This document shows positions 41,266 through 49,535 of a DNA stretch of 64,000 nt, piece after piece. Position numbers and translations under genes: made by a program. Under the pieces are notes generated by a model that worked only from the letters and a program-made list of their open reading frames with translations, ran no database searches and was not told the DNA's origin. Source of the stretch: CALINF01 sp039990395 (GTDB lineage: Bacteria; Pseudomonadota; Gammaproteobacteria; Pseudomonadales; Halieaceae); NCBI GenBank assembly GCA_039990395.1, contig JBDXFZ010000139.1:1-64000 (forward strand). The letters are read 5' to 3'. Numbering within the stretch: the first letter of the stretch is position 1; each line of letters starts with the position of its first letter.

Positions 41266-42696
41266 ATGATCAGCCTTAAAACTCGCACGCTGTATGGCGC
41301 TGGCGGTGCTGTGTACGCAACCAAAGAAGCTGCGTTCACAATGTTCATACTGATGTTCTACACCCAGGTAATGGGCCTCGATGGCAGCATTACGGGTTTG
41401 ATTATTTCACTTAGCCTGGTTTGGGATGCGGTTTCTGATCCTTTGGTAGGCGCTTTGTCAGACCGATCCCGGTCGAAGCATGGACGGCGACATCCCTTCC
41501 TGTATGCCAGTATCGTTCCACTGGGTTTGGGGTTTTATGGGCTGTTCTCTCCACCGGAGTCCTTCATCGGCAGCAACGTTCTTCTAGGTGGCTGGCTGCT
41601 GTTCTGGTCGCTCTGGATACGTACATTTATCACTACTTTCGCCGTACCCCACCTCGCACTATCAGCCGAAATAACCAGTGACTACCATCAACGTAGCCAA
41701 GTACTGGGCGCGCGGCTTGCGTTTATGTTTATCTTCACCGTAGGCCTGCCGGCTGCGGGACTGCTCTACATCTTCGCTGAGTCGGGCGGAGTAGATGGAC
41801 GATTCGAGCTGAGCAACTATCCAATCTATGGCGGGTTGTCTTGCTTGGTGATCTGGGTAATGGGCACTGCCTCTACCTTAGGAACACGCCGGTATGCATT
41901 TCCGCCACAAAGTACGCCACAGACACTACCCCCGCGCGTCACTCTACTCTCACTCATTCACGACCTGCTTCTCACCTTCAAGAACCGAAATTTCCGTTTA
42001 ATTCTGGGATATGAAATCGCTGCCATGATTTCCTATGGGGCGATCGCTACTCTCAATATGCTGGTGTGGACGTATTACTGGGAATTCAGTGCCATGGAAG
42101 TCTCCATGATACTCGCAATACCAAGCTTACTGGCCGTTGGCCTTGTGATGATGACACTTGGTCCGCTTACCCGTCGTTTTCAGAAAAATCGTCTGCTGCA
42201 ACTGTCTATTCTGGGACTCATTTTAAACTGCCTGTGGTTATACCCTTTGCGATTCATGGATTGGCTACCTGCCAACGGTACGCTCACCATTTTTGTTCTC
42301 AACTTCCTGTTCATGATGGTGTTCATGTACCTGTTTCTGCTGCGTGCTATCAATACCCAATCTATCATTGCCGACATCACCGATGAGCACGAACTCGATC
42401 ACGGTACACGTCAGGAGGGCGGATTCTTCGCGACCACGAATTTTACGGCCAAGTTGGCGTCTGTTTTTGGCCCTGTGTACGGAGGCATCGCACTCGACAT
42501 CATCAACCTCGAAGCGGGAGCCCTGCCAGGAGAGGTACCTCAGCACACGCTGGACGGATTGGCCTATGCGATGGGTTTGGGCGCTCTACCGGCACTATTT
42601 GTTGCCTACTACTTTGTTGTGAAGATCAAGGTCGGACAAAAGGACGTAGAGAAAATACAGGCGCGTATCAAAGAGCGCCGCGCCAGCATGCAGTAG
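41266..42696 (+). CDS. GPH/MelB-type MFS symporter
   Basis: 476 aa inner-membrane transporter with about 12 hydrophobic segments. The family features are the loop DAVSDPLVGALSDRSRSKHGRRHPFL after TM2, the ADITDEHELDHGTRQEGGFFA segment in the C-terminal half, and YGAGGAVYATKEAAFTMFILMFY at the N-terminus. Members carry sugars, glucuronides or other solutes with Na+ or H+. Nothing adjacent identifies the substrate; the DAHP synthase gene follows 67 bases downstream on the same strand. Confidence 0.88.
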   Translation: MISLKTRTLYGAGGAVYATKEAAFTMFILMFYTQVMGLDGSITGLIISLSLVWDAVSDPLVGALSDRSRSKHGRRHPFLYASIVPLGLGFYGLFSPPESFIGSNVLLGGWLLFWSLWIRTFITTFAVPHLALSAEITSDYHQRSQVLGARLAFMFIFTVGLPAAGLLYIFAESGGVDGRFELSNYPIYGGLSCLVIWVMGTASTLGTRRYAFPPQSTPQTLPPRVTLLSLIHDLLLTFKNRNFRLILGYEIAAMISYGAIATLNMLVWTYYWEFSAMEVSMILAIPSLLAVGLVMMTLGPLTRRFQKNRLLQLSILGLILNCLWLYPLRFMDWLPANGTLTIFVLNFLFMMVFMYLFLLRAINTQSIIADITDEHELDHGTRQEGGFFATTNFTAKLASVFGPVYGGIALDIINLEAGALPGEVPQHTLDGLAYAMGLGALPALFVAYYFVVKIKVGQKDVEKIQARIKERRASMQ

Positions 42697-42763
42697 CGCC
42701 CGGCTTGCCGGCCTGCCAGTGCTGGTTCACAATGCGGGTCTTTGCAACGGTCCACCTAAATTC

Positions 42764-43819
42764 ATGAACGAAACCACCGCCGACATTCGTATTGCTGACG
42801 CGCAGCCCCTCACTACACCCTGGATTCTTGCGCAGGAACTGCCTGTTTCCGGGCAACAACTGGCAGCTGTGGCCACGGCTAGACGCGCTATCGAGGCTAT
42901 TTTGGCCGGAGAAGATCCGCGCGTACTTGCGATCGTGGGGCCATGTTCGGTACATGATCCCGCCGCGCTACTGGAATTTGCCGCCACATTACAATCGCAC
43001 ACCAGGGAACTGGACGATGCCATATTTCCGGTACTGCGCGTGTACTTTGAGAAACCGCGAACCGTCGTCGGCTGGAAAGGGTTGATCAATGACCCTCAGT
43101 TGGACGGAAGCTTCCAGATTAATCGTGGTCTACACAGCGCACGCAAGGTTCTGCTGGATGTTGCCGAGCTAGGGCTACCTGCGGCAACCGAGTTTTTGGA
43201 CACCACTTTCGGTCAATACTACGCCGATCTCGTGAGCTTCGGCGCGATTGGTGCTCGTACAGTCGAAAGTCAGATACACCGGGAGCTGGCTTCCGGGCTA
43301 TCAATGCCTGTGGGTTTCAAAAATGGCACTACCGGCGATATAGGCGTAGCCATTGATGCGATTCGTTCAGCCAGTCATAGCCACTGGTTTCCATCGCTGA
43401 CGCGAGAAGGAACACCAGCAATCTTGCAATCAACGGGCAATCCGCACTCCTATCTAATCCTGCGTGGAGGTTCACAGACTGGGCCGAACTATTCTGCTAC
43501 GTCTGTACAAGATGCAGCTATAGCTCTAGCAGCGCACGACCTCCCCGCCTCAGTAATCGTGGATTGTAGCCATGGAAACAGTGAGAAAGACCCCACCCGG
43601 CAGGCAGTAGTAATGTCTGATCTATGTGATCAAATAGAGTCGGGGCAGCGGGCAATTCGCGGCATCATGTTGGAGAGCCACCTGGTGGGAGGTAGTCAAC
43701 CGCTGGGGGATGGCACGCAGCTCACCTATGGACAGAGTGTCACAGATGCCTGCCTCAGTCTTGAAGACACGATACCGCTACTGACAACGCTGGCAGCAGC
43801 GGTTCGCAAAAGCACTTAA
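42764..43819 (+). CDS. 3-deoxy-7-phosphoheptulonate synthase (class I DAHP synthase)
   Basis: 351 aa. The enzyme condenses phosphoenolpyruvate with erythrose-4-phosphate, the first step of aromatic amino acid synthesis. All AroFGH landmarks are present: IVGPCSVHDP, RVYFEKPRTVVGWKGLINDP, FQINRGLHSARKVLLD, GARTVESQIHRELASGLSMPVGFKNGT, LRGG and MLESHLVGGSQ. ATG 42764 is taken because the feedback-site N-terminal region starts soon after; an in-frame GTG at 42719 is possible. Which aromatic acid inhibits it cannot be told by eye, so no aroF/G/H symbol is given. Confidence 0.93.
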   Translation: MNETTADIRIADAQPLTTPWILAQELPVSGQQLAAVATARRAIEAILAGEDPRVLAIVGPCSVHDPAALLEFAATLQSHTRELDDAIFPVLRVYFEKPRTVVGWKGLINDPQLDGSFQINRGLHSARKVLLDVAELGLPAATEFLDTTFGQYYADLVSFGAIGARTVESQIHRELASGLSMPVGFKNGTTGDIGVAIDAIRSASHSHWFPSLTREGTPAILQSTGNPHSYLILRGGSQTGPNYSATSVQDAAIALAAHDLPASVIVDCSHGNSEKDPTRQAVVMSDLCDQIESGQRAIRGIMLESHLVGGSQPLGDGTQLTYGQSVTDACLSLEDTIPLLTTLAAAVRKST

Positions 43820-43823
43820 GCAA

Positions 43824-44870
43824 CTACCAAGTGTAACCAATACGGAAGCTGTACGTTTGGTCCAGCTCTTCAACATTGTCTACAGCGCCTGAATCGTACT
43901 CGAGCATAATTTCGGCAGCTGCCTCAAAGTTGAGCAACAGGGGAAAAGCAAGACCGAATGTAGTGTTGAGGATCAGATCGGATGTTTCTTCCAGGTTCCA
44001 AATGCCGATGTGATCGAGATAGAGACGAGAATTTCCACCAAGATAGTTGCTACCCATACTGACATTCCAGTTGGCACCCGGGTATTCCTGATCCTCAGCC
44101 ACTATGAAATCTTCGTTAACATAGGCAAGGCCAGCCTCGGCCTCCAGGTTGAATAGCGGCTCGTCATAGAATTTGCGTCCCAGATACGGACCCACATACC
44201 ACCGCAAATCCAGATCGGCAAACTCATCTTGCTCTGCAGCCAGATTGATACCCCAATAGTTGGGGCCATCTAGGAAACGATCGTACTTGCCGATGATGGT
44301 CCAATTGTCCGCATTCTTTTCCCCATTGGCTTCATCAATCTCACCATTGCCTTTCAGTGTGTAACGATCCTCCAATCCCAGCCACTGGGTATTAAGCTTG
44401 TAATCCACTTCGTCGGTATCAGAATTTCCTCGCTCCGTTTTCCACGCAATATTGGCAAGGCCAGTCCAATTGTAACCTTCACCCAACTCCCAAGGCTCAG
44501 GGTCGGTGGCCTTAAGATCGGCCAACGCATAGGTTGTGCCCGGCACCACGCCAGTCACCACTAACTGTTCTTTCTGCACTACTAACGGTTGCTCCGCGAG
44601 CACCTCGCCATCATCCATCTGTATCACCACCGGCGTGTCGGATGTCAGCGAGACCACCTGATCCTGGCTAACTTCAAGCGTTCCGGCAAAGTCAGTCTCG
44701 ATGACGACCACGCCATCTCTTGCAGACATGACGGTACCAACGATCGTGGAACCATTCTTAAGCACAATACGATCGGCAGGTGATGGCGCCTCTGGGTCCT
44801 GTGCGTGAGTTGGCAGAGCCAGTAACACTGTGACTGTCAGAGCCAACAGATGAACGAAGGAAACATGCAT
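43824..44870 (-). CDS. DUF481 outer-membrane protein with N-terminal SH3-like segment
   Basis: 348 aa. Signal peptide about 1-23 (TVLLALPTHAQD), then a small beta domain (about 33-80, DRIVLKNGSTIVGTVMSARDGVVVIETDFAG) and a DUF481 beta-barrel (about 135-348, WTGLANIAWKTERGNSDTDEVDYKLNTQW ending in the aromatic SFRIGYTW). DUF481 proteins are salt-induced outer-membrane barrels of uncertain function. The terminal Trp fits BAM-recognised barrels. It is convergent with the DAHP synthase gene, with stops four bases apart. Confidence 0.85.
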   Translation of the reverse strand: MHVSFVHLLALTVTVLLALPTHAQDPEAPSPADRIVLKNGSTIVGTVMSARDGVVVIETDFAGTLEVSQDQVVSLTSDTPVVIQMDDGEVLAEQPLVVQKEQLVVTGVVPGTTYALADLKATDPEPWELGEGYNWTGLANIAWKTERGNSDTDEVDYKLNTQWLGLEDRYTLKGNGEIDEANGEKNADNWTIIGKYDRFLDGPNYWGINLAAEQDEFADLDLRWYVGPYLGRKFYDEPLFNLEAEAGLAYVNEDFIVAEDQEYPGANWNVSMGSNYLGGNSRLYLDHIGIWNLEETSDLILNTTFGLAFPLLLNFEAAAEIMLEYDSGAVDNVEELDQTYSFRIGYTW

Positions 44871-44993
44871 GGGTATACGCCTTTATAGGGCCAGTTCTGG
44901 CTTGCTGTTGAGTGGAAATAAAAATATTTCTGAAACGCGCGGGATTTTACCCGATTTTGTTCGGGAAATGCAGACCATCCGAAGGCGAAAGAT

Positions 44994-46340
44994 TCACGGT
45001 TTTCGAGCAAGCCGCACAACATCGCGAAACAGTACCCCGTCCCCCTGATCCACGGATATCGGTGTCAACCCCAAACGCACGACAACCAACTCATCTTCGG
45101 GAAATACGGCGACATGCTGGCCGTTGAAGCCGGAGGCGCGAAACATTGAGGACGGAGAATCCGGGTAGGCTACCCCATCAACATTCAGCCAAAAGCCACG
45201 CCCGTACTCACCCCGAGCCGATGAAGTTCGCGGTTGCACAGCCTCACGCTGCCAACCCTCAGGTAAACGCTGACTGCGCCCATGATACTCATCCAACCAG
45301 AACAGCCCTATACGCAGCCAGTCCCGGCCGGTCATGTAGGTAAAACTGCTACCGACCTGCACGCCGCTGATATCACCTTCAGACGTCATAGAAGCTAGGC
45401 CCAGCGGGCCGGCGAATTCACGCGCTATCCACGCAGGATAGGCCTCTCCATGCAGCGACAGTTGCCACAAATAGGCCGCCAAGTTGGTGTCGCCACTGGA
45501 GTAGTGAAAATGTTCGCCCGGTGAAAACGCCGTCCCACTGCGCAGAGACGCCAGCCACATCGGGTCGCGCCCGAATAACATGGCGGTGACATCATCGCCT
45601 GGTTCGTAAAGCTCGGAAAAATCAAAGCCGCTCTCCATATGCAACAGGTGATCCAGCCGTAGCTGCGGGTCGATTGCCTCGAGCTTGCCGGGGCCAGCGA
45701 CACCTTGCAGCGTAGTTCGCACCGGGAGTTTGACGTCCAACTGAGCGTTTGCTACCTGAATGCCCACAAAGGTCGCCATCAGGCTCTTATTCATCGACCA
45801 GCCTTGTAGGGGTGTGTTCGCAGTAACAGGTGCGCGATAGCGCTCAGCTACCACCGTGCCTCGATGCGCCACTAGTACGGCCAGCGTGTTGCGGCCCCCA
45901 CTCACAGGCTCCTCGAAAGCAGCATCAAGTATGGCGTCGTAATCTGGTTCAAGCGCCACTGACAGAGTTGGCTGTGCACCAGCAGTAGCGCTCGCTATTG
46001 ATAGCTCAGCAGGTCGGACATACAACGTACAACCCGAAGCAGCAGCATAAAAGGCTGTGGCGGAGAATCCAGGCAAGCTGGCCGTAGCGGACTTGTTTGC
46101 ATGATCCACAGACAAGTCCAGTAGCGGCAGCGCCGGCCCCAACAATCCCATATTGGGGTGAATATCGTGTTCCAGCACAAACTGCTCTGGAAGTTGGGCA
46201 ACAAACACGCCCGAGCACATCTGCTTGGCGCTGTACCCCAGTGGAATCGCAGCCGCCGGTTTGAGCCAGGAATATGCTGCGACCAAAGCAAGTACTGATA
46301 TTCCCAACACCACTATGAGTGTAACGATGATTTTTTTCAT
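44994..46340 (-). CDS. Membrane-anchored serine hydrolase (class C beta-lactamase family)
   Basis: 448 aa. An N-terminal hydrophobic anchor (about 4-26) is followed by a 100-residue non-catalytic region and a class C/DD-peptidase-fold domain with the S-x-x-K motif S182-M-N-K185 and a tyrosine motif at Y280 (YSSGDTN). The lengthy lead segment and lipase-like HMESGFDFSE element resemble EstB-like esterases more than AmpC. It probably acts on a periplasmic ester or peptide. ATG 46340 is chosen, with GGGAG about six bases upstream; the ORF is open to 46589 across the divergent gor promoter. Confidence 0.85.
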   Translation of the reverse strand: MKKIIVTLIVVLGISVLALVAAYSWLKPAAAIPLGYSAKQMCSGVFVAQLPEQFVLEHDIHPNMGLLGPALPLLDLSVDHANKSATASLPGFSATAFYAAASGCTLYVRPAELSIASATAGAQPTLSVALEPDYDAILDAAFEEPVSGGRNTLAVLVAHRGTVVAERYRAPVTANTPLQGWSMNKSLMATFVGIQVANAQLDVKLPVRTTLQGVAGPGKLEAIDPQLRLDHLLHMESGFDFSELYEPGDDVTAMLFGRDPMWLASLRSGTAFSPGEHFHYSSGDTNLAAYLWQLSLHGEAYPAWIAREFAGPLGLASMTSEGDISGVQVGSSFTYMTGRDWLRIGLFWLDEYHGRSQRLPEGWQREAVQPRTSSARGEYGRGFWLNVDGVAYPDSPSSMFRASGFNGQHVAVFPEDELVVVRLGLTPISVDQGDGVLFRDVVRLARKP

Positions 46341-46438
46341 GCATTGCTCCCGCGCAGACGCCGCCATCATAACCGATTGGAACCATTCCGGCCTCAGGCC
46401 TGCTAGACTTGCAGGCCAATAAATGAGGAGAGCTATTT

Positions 46439-47797
46439 GTGAGCGACATGGACTACGATCTATTTGTGATTGGAGCGGGTTCAGGCGGCGTAAGGGCAGC
46501 CCGAATGGCCGCAGGCTTTGGAGCCCGCGTCGCGGTTGCTGAAGATCGCTACATGGGCGGAACCTGCGTAAACGTGGGTTGTGTGCCAAAAAAGCTGTAC
46601 GTGTATGCCTCTGAGTTCGGCAAGGGTTTCAAGGATTCTGCCGGTTTTGGCTGGGATAACACCGTGAATGGCTTCGACTGGGCTACGCTGCGCGACAACA
46701 AGAAAACCGAAATTGCCCGCCTCAATGCAATTTACCGCAATCTGCTCTCCGGAGTAGACGCAGACCTGATCGATGGTCGTGCTCGAATCGTTGATGCCAA
46801 TACTGTAGCCGTGGGTGATCAACACTACACCACTCGCAAAATACTCATTGCCACCGGCGGCTGGCCCTATATTCCACCCTTCCCTGGCAGCGAGCTTGCA
46901 GTCACCTCAAACGAAATTTTCGACCTGGACGCTTTTCCTCAACGCCTGGTGATTGTAGGTGGCGGCTATATCGCCGTGGAGTTCGCCGGCATCTTCAACG
47001 GACTGGGTGCAGATGTCACTCAGCTATATCGAGGCCCGCTCTTCTTACGCGGATTTGACAGCGATATCCGGGGCCATGCTGAGCAGGAAATTCGTAAAAC
47101 AGGCGTAGATTTACGCTTTGAAACGAACGTCTCTGAAATTTCCCACGGCTCAGACGGGCTGGCTGTCACGCTAACTGACGGCTCAGTGATCAGCGCGGAT
47201 GCCGTTCTATATGCCACTGGCCGTAAACCTCATCTGGACGGCCTTGGATTGGAAAATGTCAGCGTAGCACTTACCGATGCTGGCACTATCGCAGTAGACG
47301 AGGAGTTTCGCACGAGCGAAGCATCGATCTTTGCGCTCGGCGATGTCATTGGTGGAATGGAGCTAACGCCGGTAGCACTTGGCGAGGGCATGTCTTTCGC
47401 CCGCCGGCAATTTGGCGACATCGAGCACGATGTCGAGTACGACTTTATCCCCACTGCTGTGTTCTGCCAGCCCAACATCGGCACTGTGGGATTCACGGAA
47501 GAGGAAGCAGCTGCGGAATTTGGCAAAATCACGCTCTACAAATCCTCGTTCAAACCGATGAAGCACACTATCAGTGGCCGCGACGAAAAGACGTTCATGA
47601 AACTAATAGTCGATACCGCCTCGGATCGAGTGGTTGGCGTACACATGATGGGTCCCGATGCGGGGGAAATCATTCAGGGCATTGCTATCGCATTGAAGGC
47701 TGGCGCTACCAAGGCGATCTTCGACAACACCATAGGCATTCACCCGACTGCCGCCGAGGAGTTTGTCACCATGCGCGAGCCTTGGTCAGAGGACTGA
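46439..47797 (+). CDS. gor: Glutathione-disulfide reductase
   Basis: 452 aa. FAD motif GAGSGG at 12-17, redox-active C43 and C48 in GGTCVNVGCVPKK, NADPH-binding GGGYIAVEFAGIF, and the C-terminal HPTAAEE with the active-site His-Glu pair. It keeps glutathione reduced using NADPH. The start is GTG 46439, with GAGGAG at 46425-46430; the ATG at 46448 is too far from that site. It is followed by a TauE/SafE-like exporter gene starting right after its stop. Confidence 0.95.
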   Translation: MSDMDYDLFVIGAGSGGVRAARMAAGFGARVAVAEDRYMGGTCVNVGCVPKKLYVYASEFGKGFKDSAGFGWDNTVNGFDWATLRDNKKTEIARLNAIYRNLLSGVDADLIDGRARIVDANTVAVGDQHYTTRKILIATGGWPYIPPFPGSELAVTSNEIFDLDAFPQRLVIVGGGYIAVEFAGIFNGLGADVTQLYRGPLFLRGFDSDIRGHAEQEIRKTGVDLRFETNVSEISHGSDGLAVTLTDGSVISADAVLYATGRKPHLDGLGLENVSVALTDAGTIAVDEEFRTSEASIFALGDVIGGMELTPVALGEGMSFARRQFGDIEHDVEYDFIPTAVFCQPNIGTVGFTEEEAAAEFGKITLYKSSFKPMKHTISGRDEKTFMKLIVDTASDRVVGVHMMGPDAGEIIQGIAIALKAGATKAIFDNTIGIHPTAAEEFVTMREPWSED

Positions 47798-47798
47798 G

Positions 47799-48557
47799 TT
47801 GGACATCTCGCTCTGGCAAGCCGGCCTACTCACAGCGATAGGCGTAGTTGCAGGCTTTCTTAACGTCATGGCTGGCGGGGGCTCATTGTTAACGGTTCCT
47901 GCAATGGTTTTCATGGGTGTACCAGGGCCGGTTGCCAATGGTACCAATCGCATCGCGATCCTCGCGCAAAACCTCACTGCCATAACGACGTTTTTCAGCA
48001 AAGGTTTCTCAGATTTCAAGTTGAGCCTCTCGCTGGCTGCCTGCGCAATACCCGGCGCGATTGCGGGTGCGATGCTGGGCGTAAAGCTCGAGGGTGACTG
48101 GTTCAATCGCATGCTCGCCCTGATTATGCTCGGCGTGATGCTGATTATGCATTTTGACAAGGGCAATAAGGCCGCCGCCAAAAATCATCAACCCAGTCGA
48201 ACGCAACTCGTGCAAGGGCACCTGCTGATGCTGGGCGTAGGTTTCTGGGGAGGTTTCATACAAATCGGTGTGGGGTTCATCATAATGCCGGTTCTCAACC
48301 GGGTGATGGGGCTGGATCTTGTCCGAACCAATATGCACAAGGTATTTATTGTTGCCTGCTACACTGCGGTAGCCCTTCTTGTTTTCGCGTCGCAGGTTGA
48401 GATCCTTTGGATAGTCGGTGCCGCGCTGGCACTTGGGAATGCTATCGGCGGCTACCTTGGCGCGCACTTCACCGTGACCCGCGGAGAGCGCTTGATCAAG
48501 ATAGTGCTTAATCTTGTACTGATTTTGTTTATTATTAAGCTACTCTTTTTCCCCTAG
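47799..48557 (+). CDS. TauE/SafE-family sulfite/anion exporter
   Basis: 252 aa inner-membrane protein with about eight hydrophobic segments. The family signature GFLNVMAGGGSLLTVPAMVFMGVPGPVANGTNR lies near the N-terminus, and its repeat in the second half is FIQIGVGFIIMPVLNRVMGLDLVRTNMHKV. TTG 47799 is chosen; AGAGGA lies five bases upstream and the gor stop ends at 47797. A TTG at 47763 is the only earlier start in frame. Coupling to gor suggests export or handling of a sulfur compound, but DUF81 proteins carry diverse anions. Confidence 0.85.
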   Translation: MDISLWQAGLLTAIGVVAGFLNVMAGGGSLLTVPAMVFMGVPGPVANGTNRIAILAQNLTAITTFFSKGFSDFKLSLSLAACAIPGAIAGAMLGVKLEGDWFNRMLALIMLGVMLIMHFDKGNKAAAKNHQPSRTQLVQGHLLMLGVGFWGGFIQIGVGFIIMPVLNRVMGLDLVRTNMHKVFIVACYTAVALLVFASQVEILWIVGAALALGNAIGGYLGAHFTVTRGERLIKIVLNLVLILFIIKLLFFP

Positions 48558-48587
48558 GCGAGAAAACGCCCAACAGACGTTGATTCT

Positions 48588-49535
48588 ATGATTCAGGTGA
48601 AAAACCTGTCCCGGCAATACGGCAAGTTCACTGCAGTGGATGCGGTGAGCTTTGACATTGCAGGCGGCGAAGTCGTGGGCCTGCTCGGACACAATGGCGC
48701 GGGCAAATCCACCATCATGAGAATGCTGAGTGGATATCTGGAACCCTCATCCGGCAGTATCAGTGTCAACGATGTCACGCTGGAGAATGATCCGGACGAT
48801 GTCCAGCAGACCCTGGGATACTTACCGGAAAATCTACCTATCTACCCAGAGATGATGGTTGCTGATTATCTCGATTACGCTGCAACTCTAAAGGGTATTG
48901 ATAGCAGCAAGCGCAGTGCCGCAGTAAGAGAGGCCATTATAGCCACCGACCTCGAGGCACGTGCGCTCGATATCACCGGCGCGCTATCGCGAGGACTCAA
49001 GCAGCGTGTAGGTGTTGCTCAGGCGATACTGGGGTCTCCCAGGCTTCTCATACTGGATGAGCCTACTAACGGACTCGACCCGGGCCAGACTGAAAGTATG
49101 CGTCAGTTGATTCGAAAGATCGCCAACCGAGCCACCGTGATCCTATCTACTCACATCATGCAGGAAGTGGAGGCCGTTTGTGACCGGGTGCTGGTACTGA
49201 GCAATGGCAAGTTAATCCTCAATGGTCTACTGGCGGACCTGAAAGCCAGCGACAATATGCTACTGCGCACCTGCGACAGTGTTGCGGAATTACCAAGGTA
49301 TCTTGCACAACTGCCACAGGTGAGTACCGCGTCGAGAACCCAGTGCGACGACAACCATTGCGACTACTTGATCACATTGCGCTCCGGTACGGATCACGAT
49401 ACCGCGGCGAATAATATCTGCCAGACTGTGGTTAACGCCGGCGCACGCCTGTACTCACTGCAGCCAGTGGTTCGCGACCTGGATACCATTTTTCGTCAAG
49501 CTACCACCCAGACAGAAACTAGCGACGCGTCATGA
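48588..49535 (+). CDS. ABC transporter ATPase (Gld/ABC-2 type)
   Basis: 315 aa. Walker A GHNGAGKST at 34-42, signature LSRGLKQRVGVAQAIL near 134, Walker B LLILDEPTNGLDPGQ and the His-switch loop ILSTHIMQEVEAVCD. The C-terminal 90 residues form a DUF4162-like extension. It pairs with the next gene, which it overlaps by four bases (ATGA at 49532-49535). It resembles GldA and other ABC-2 exporters that drive envelope or gliding-type systems. Confidence 0.92.
   Translation: MIQVKNLSRQYGKFTAVDAVSFDIAGGEVVGLLGHNGAGKSTIMRMLSGYLEPSSGSISVNDVTLENDPDDVQQTLGYLPENLPIYPEMMVADYLDYAATLKGIDSSKRSAAVREAIIATDLEARALDITGALSRGLKQRVGVAQAILGSPRLLILDEPTNGLDPGQTESMRQLIRKIANRATVILSTHIMQEVEAVCDRVLVLSNGKLILNGLLADLKASDNMLLRTCDSVAELPRYLAQLPQVSTASRTQCDDNHCDYLITLRSGTDHDTAANNICQTVVNAGARLYSLQPVVRDLDTIFRQATTQTETSDAS

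Noticed and set aside
48009..48467. 152-residue minus-strand ORF inside the TauE/SafE gene
   Set aside because: Antisense to a well-supported membrane protein; no independent evidence.
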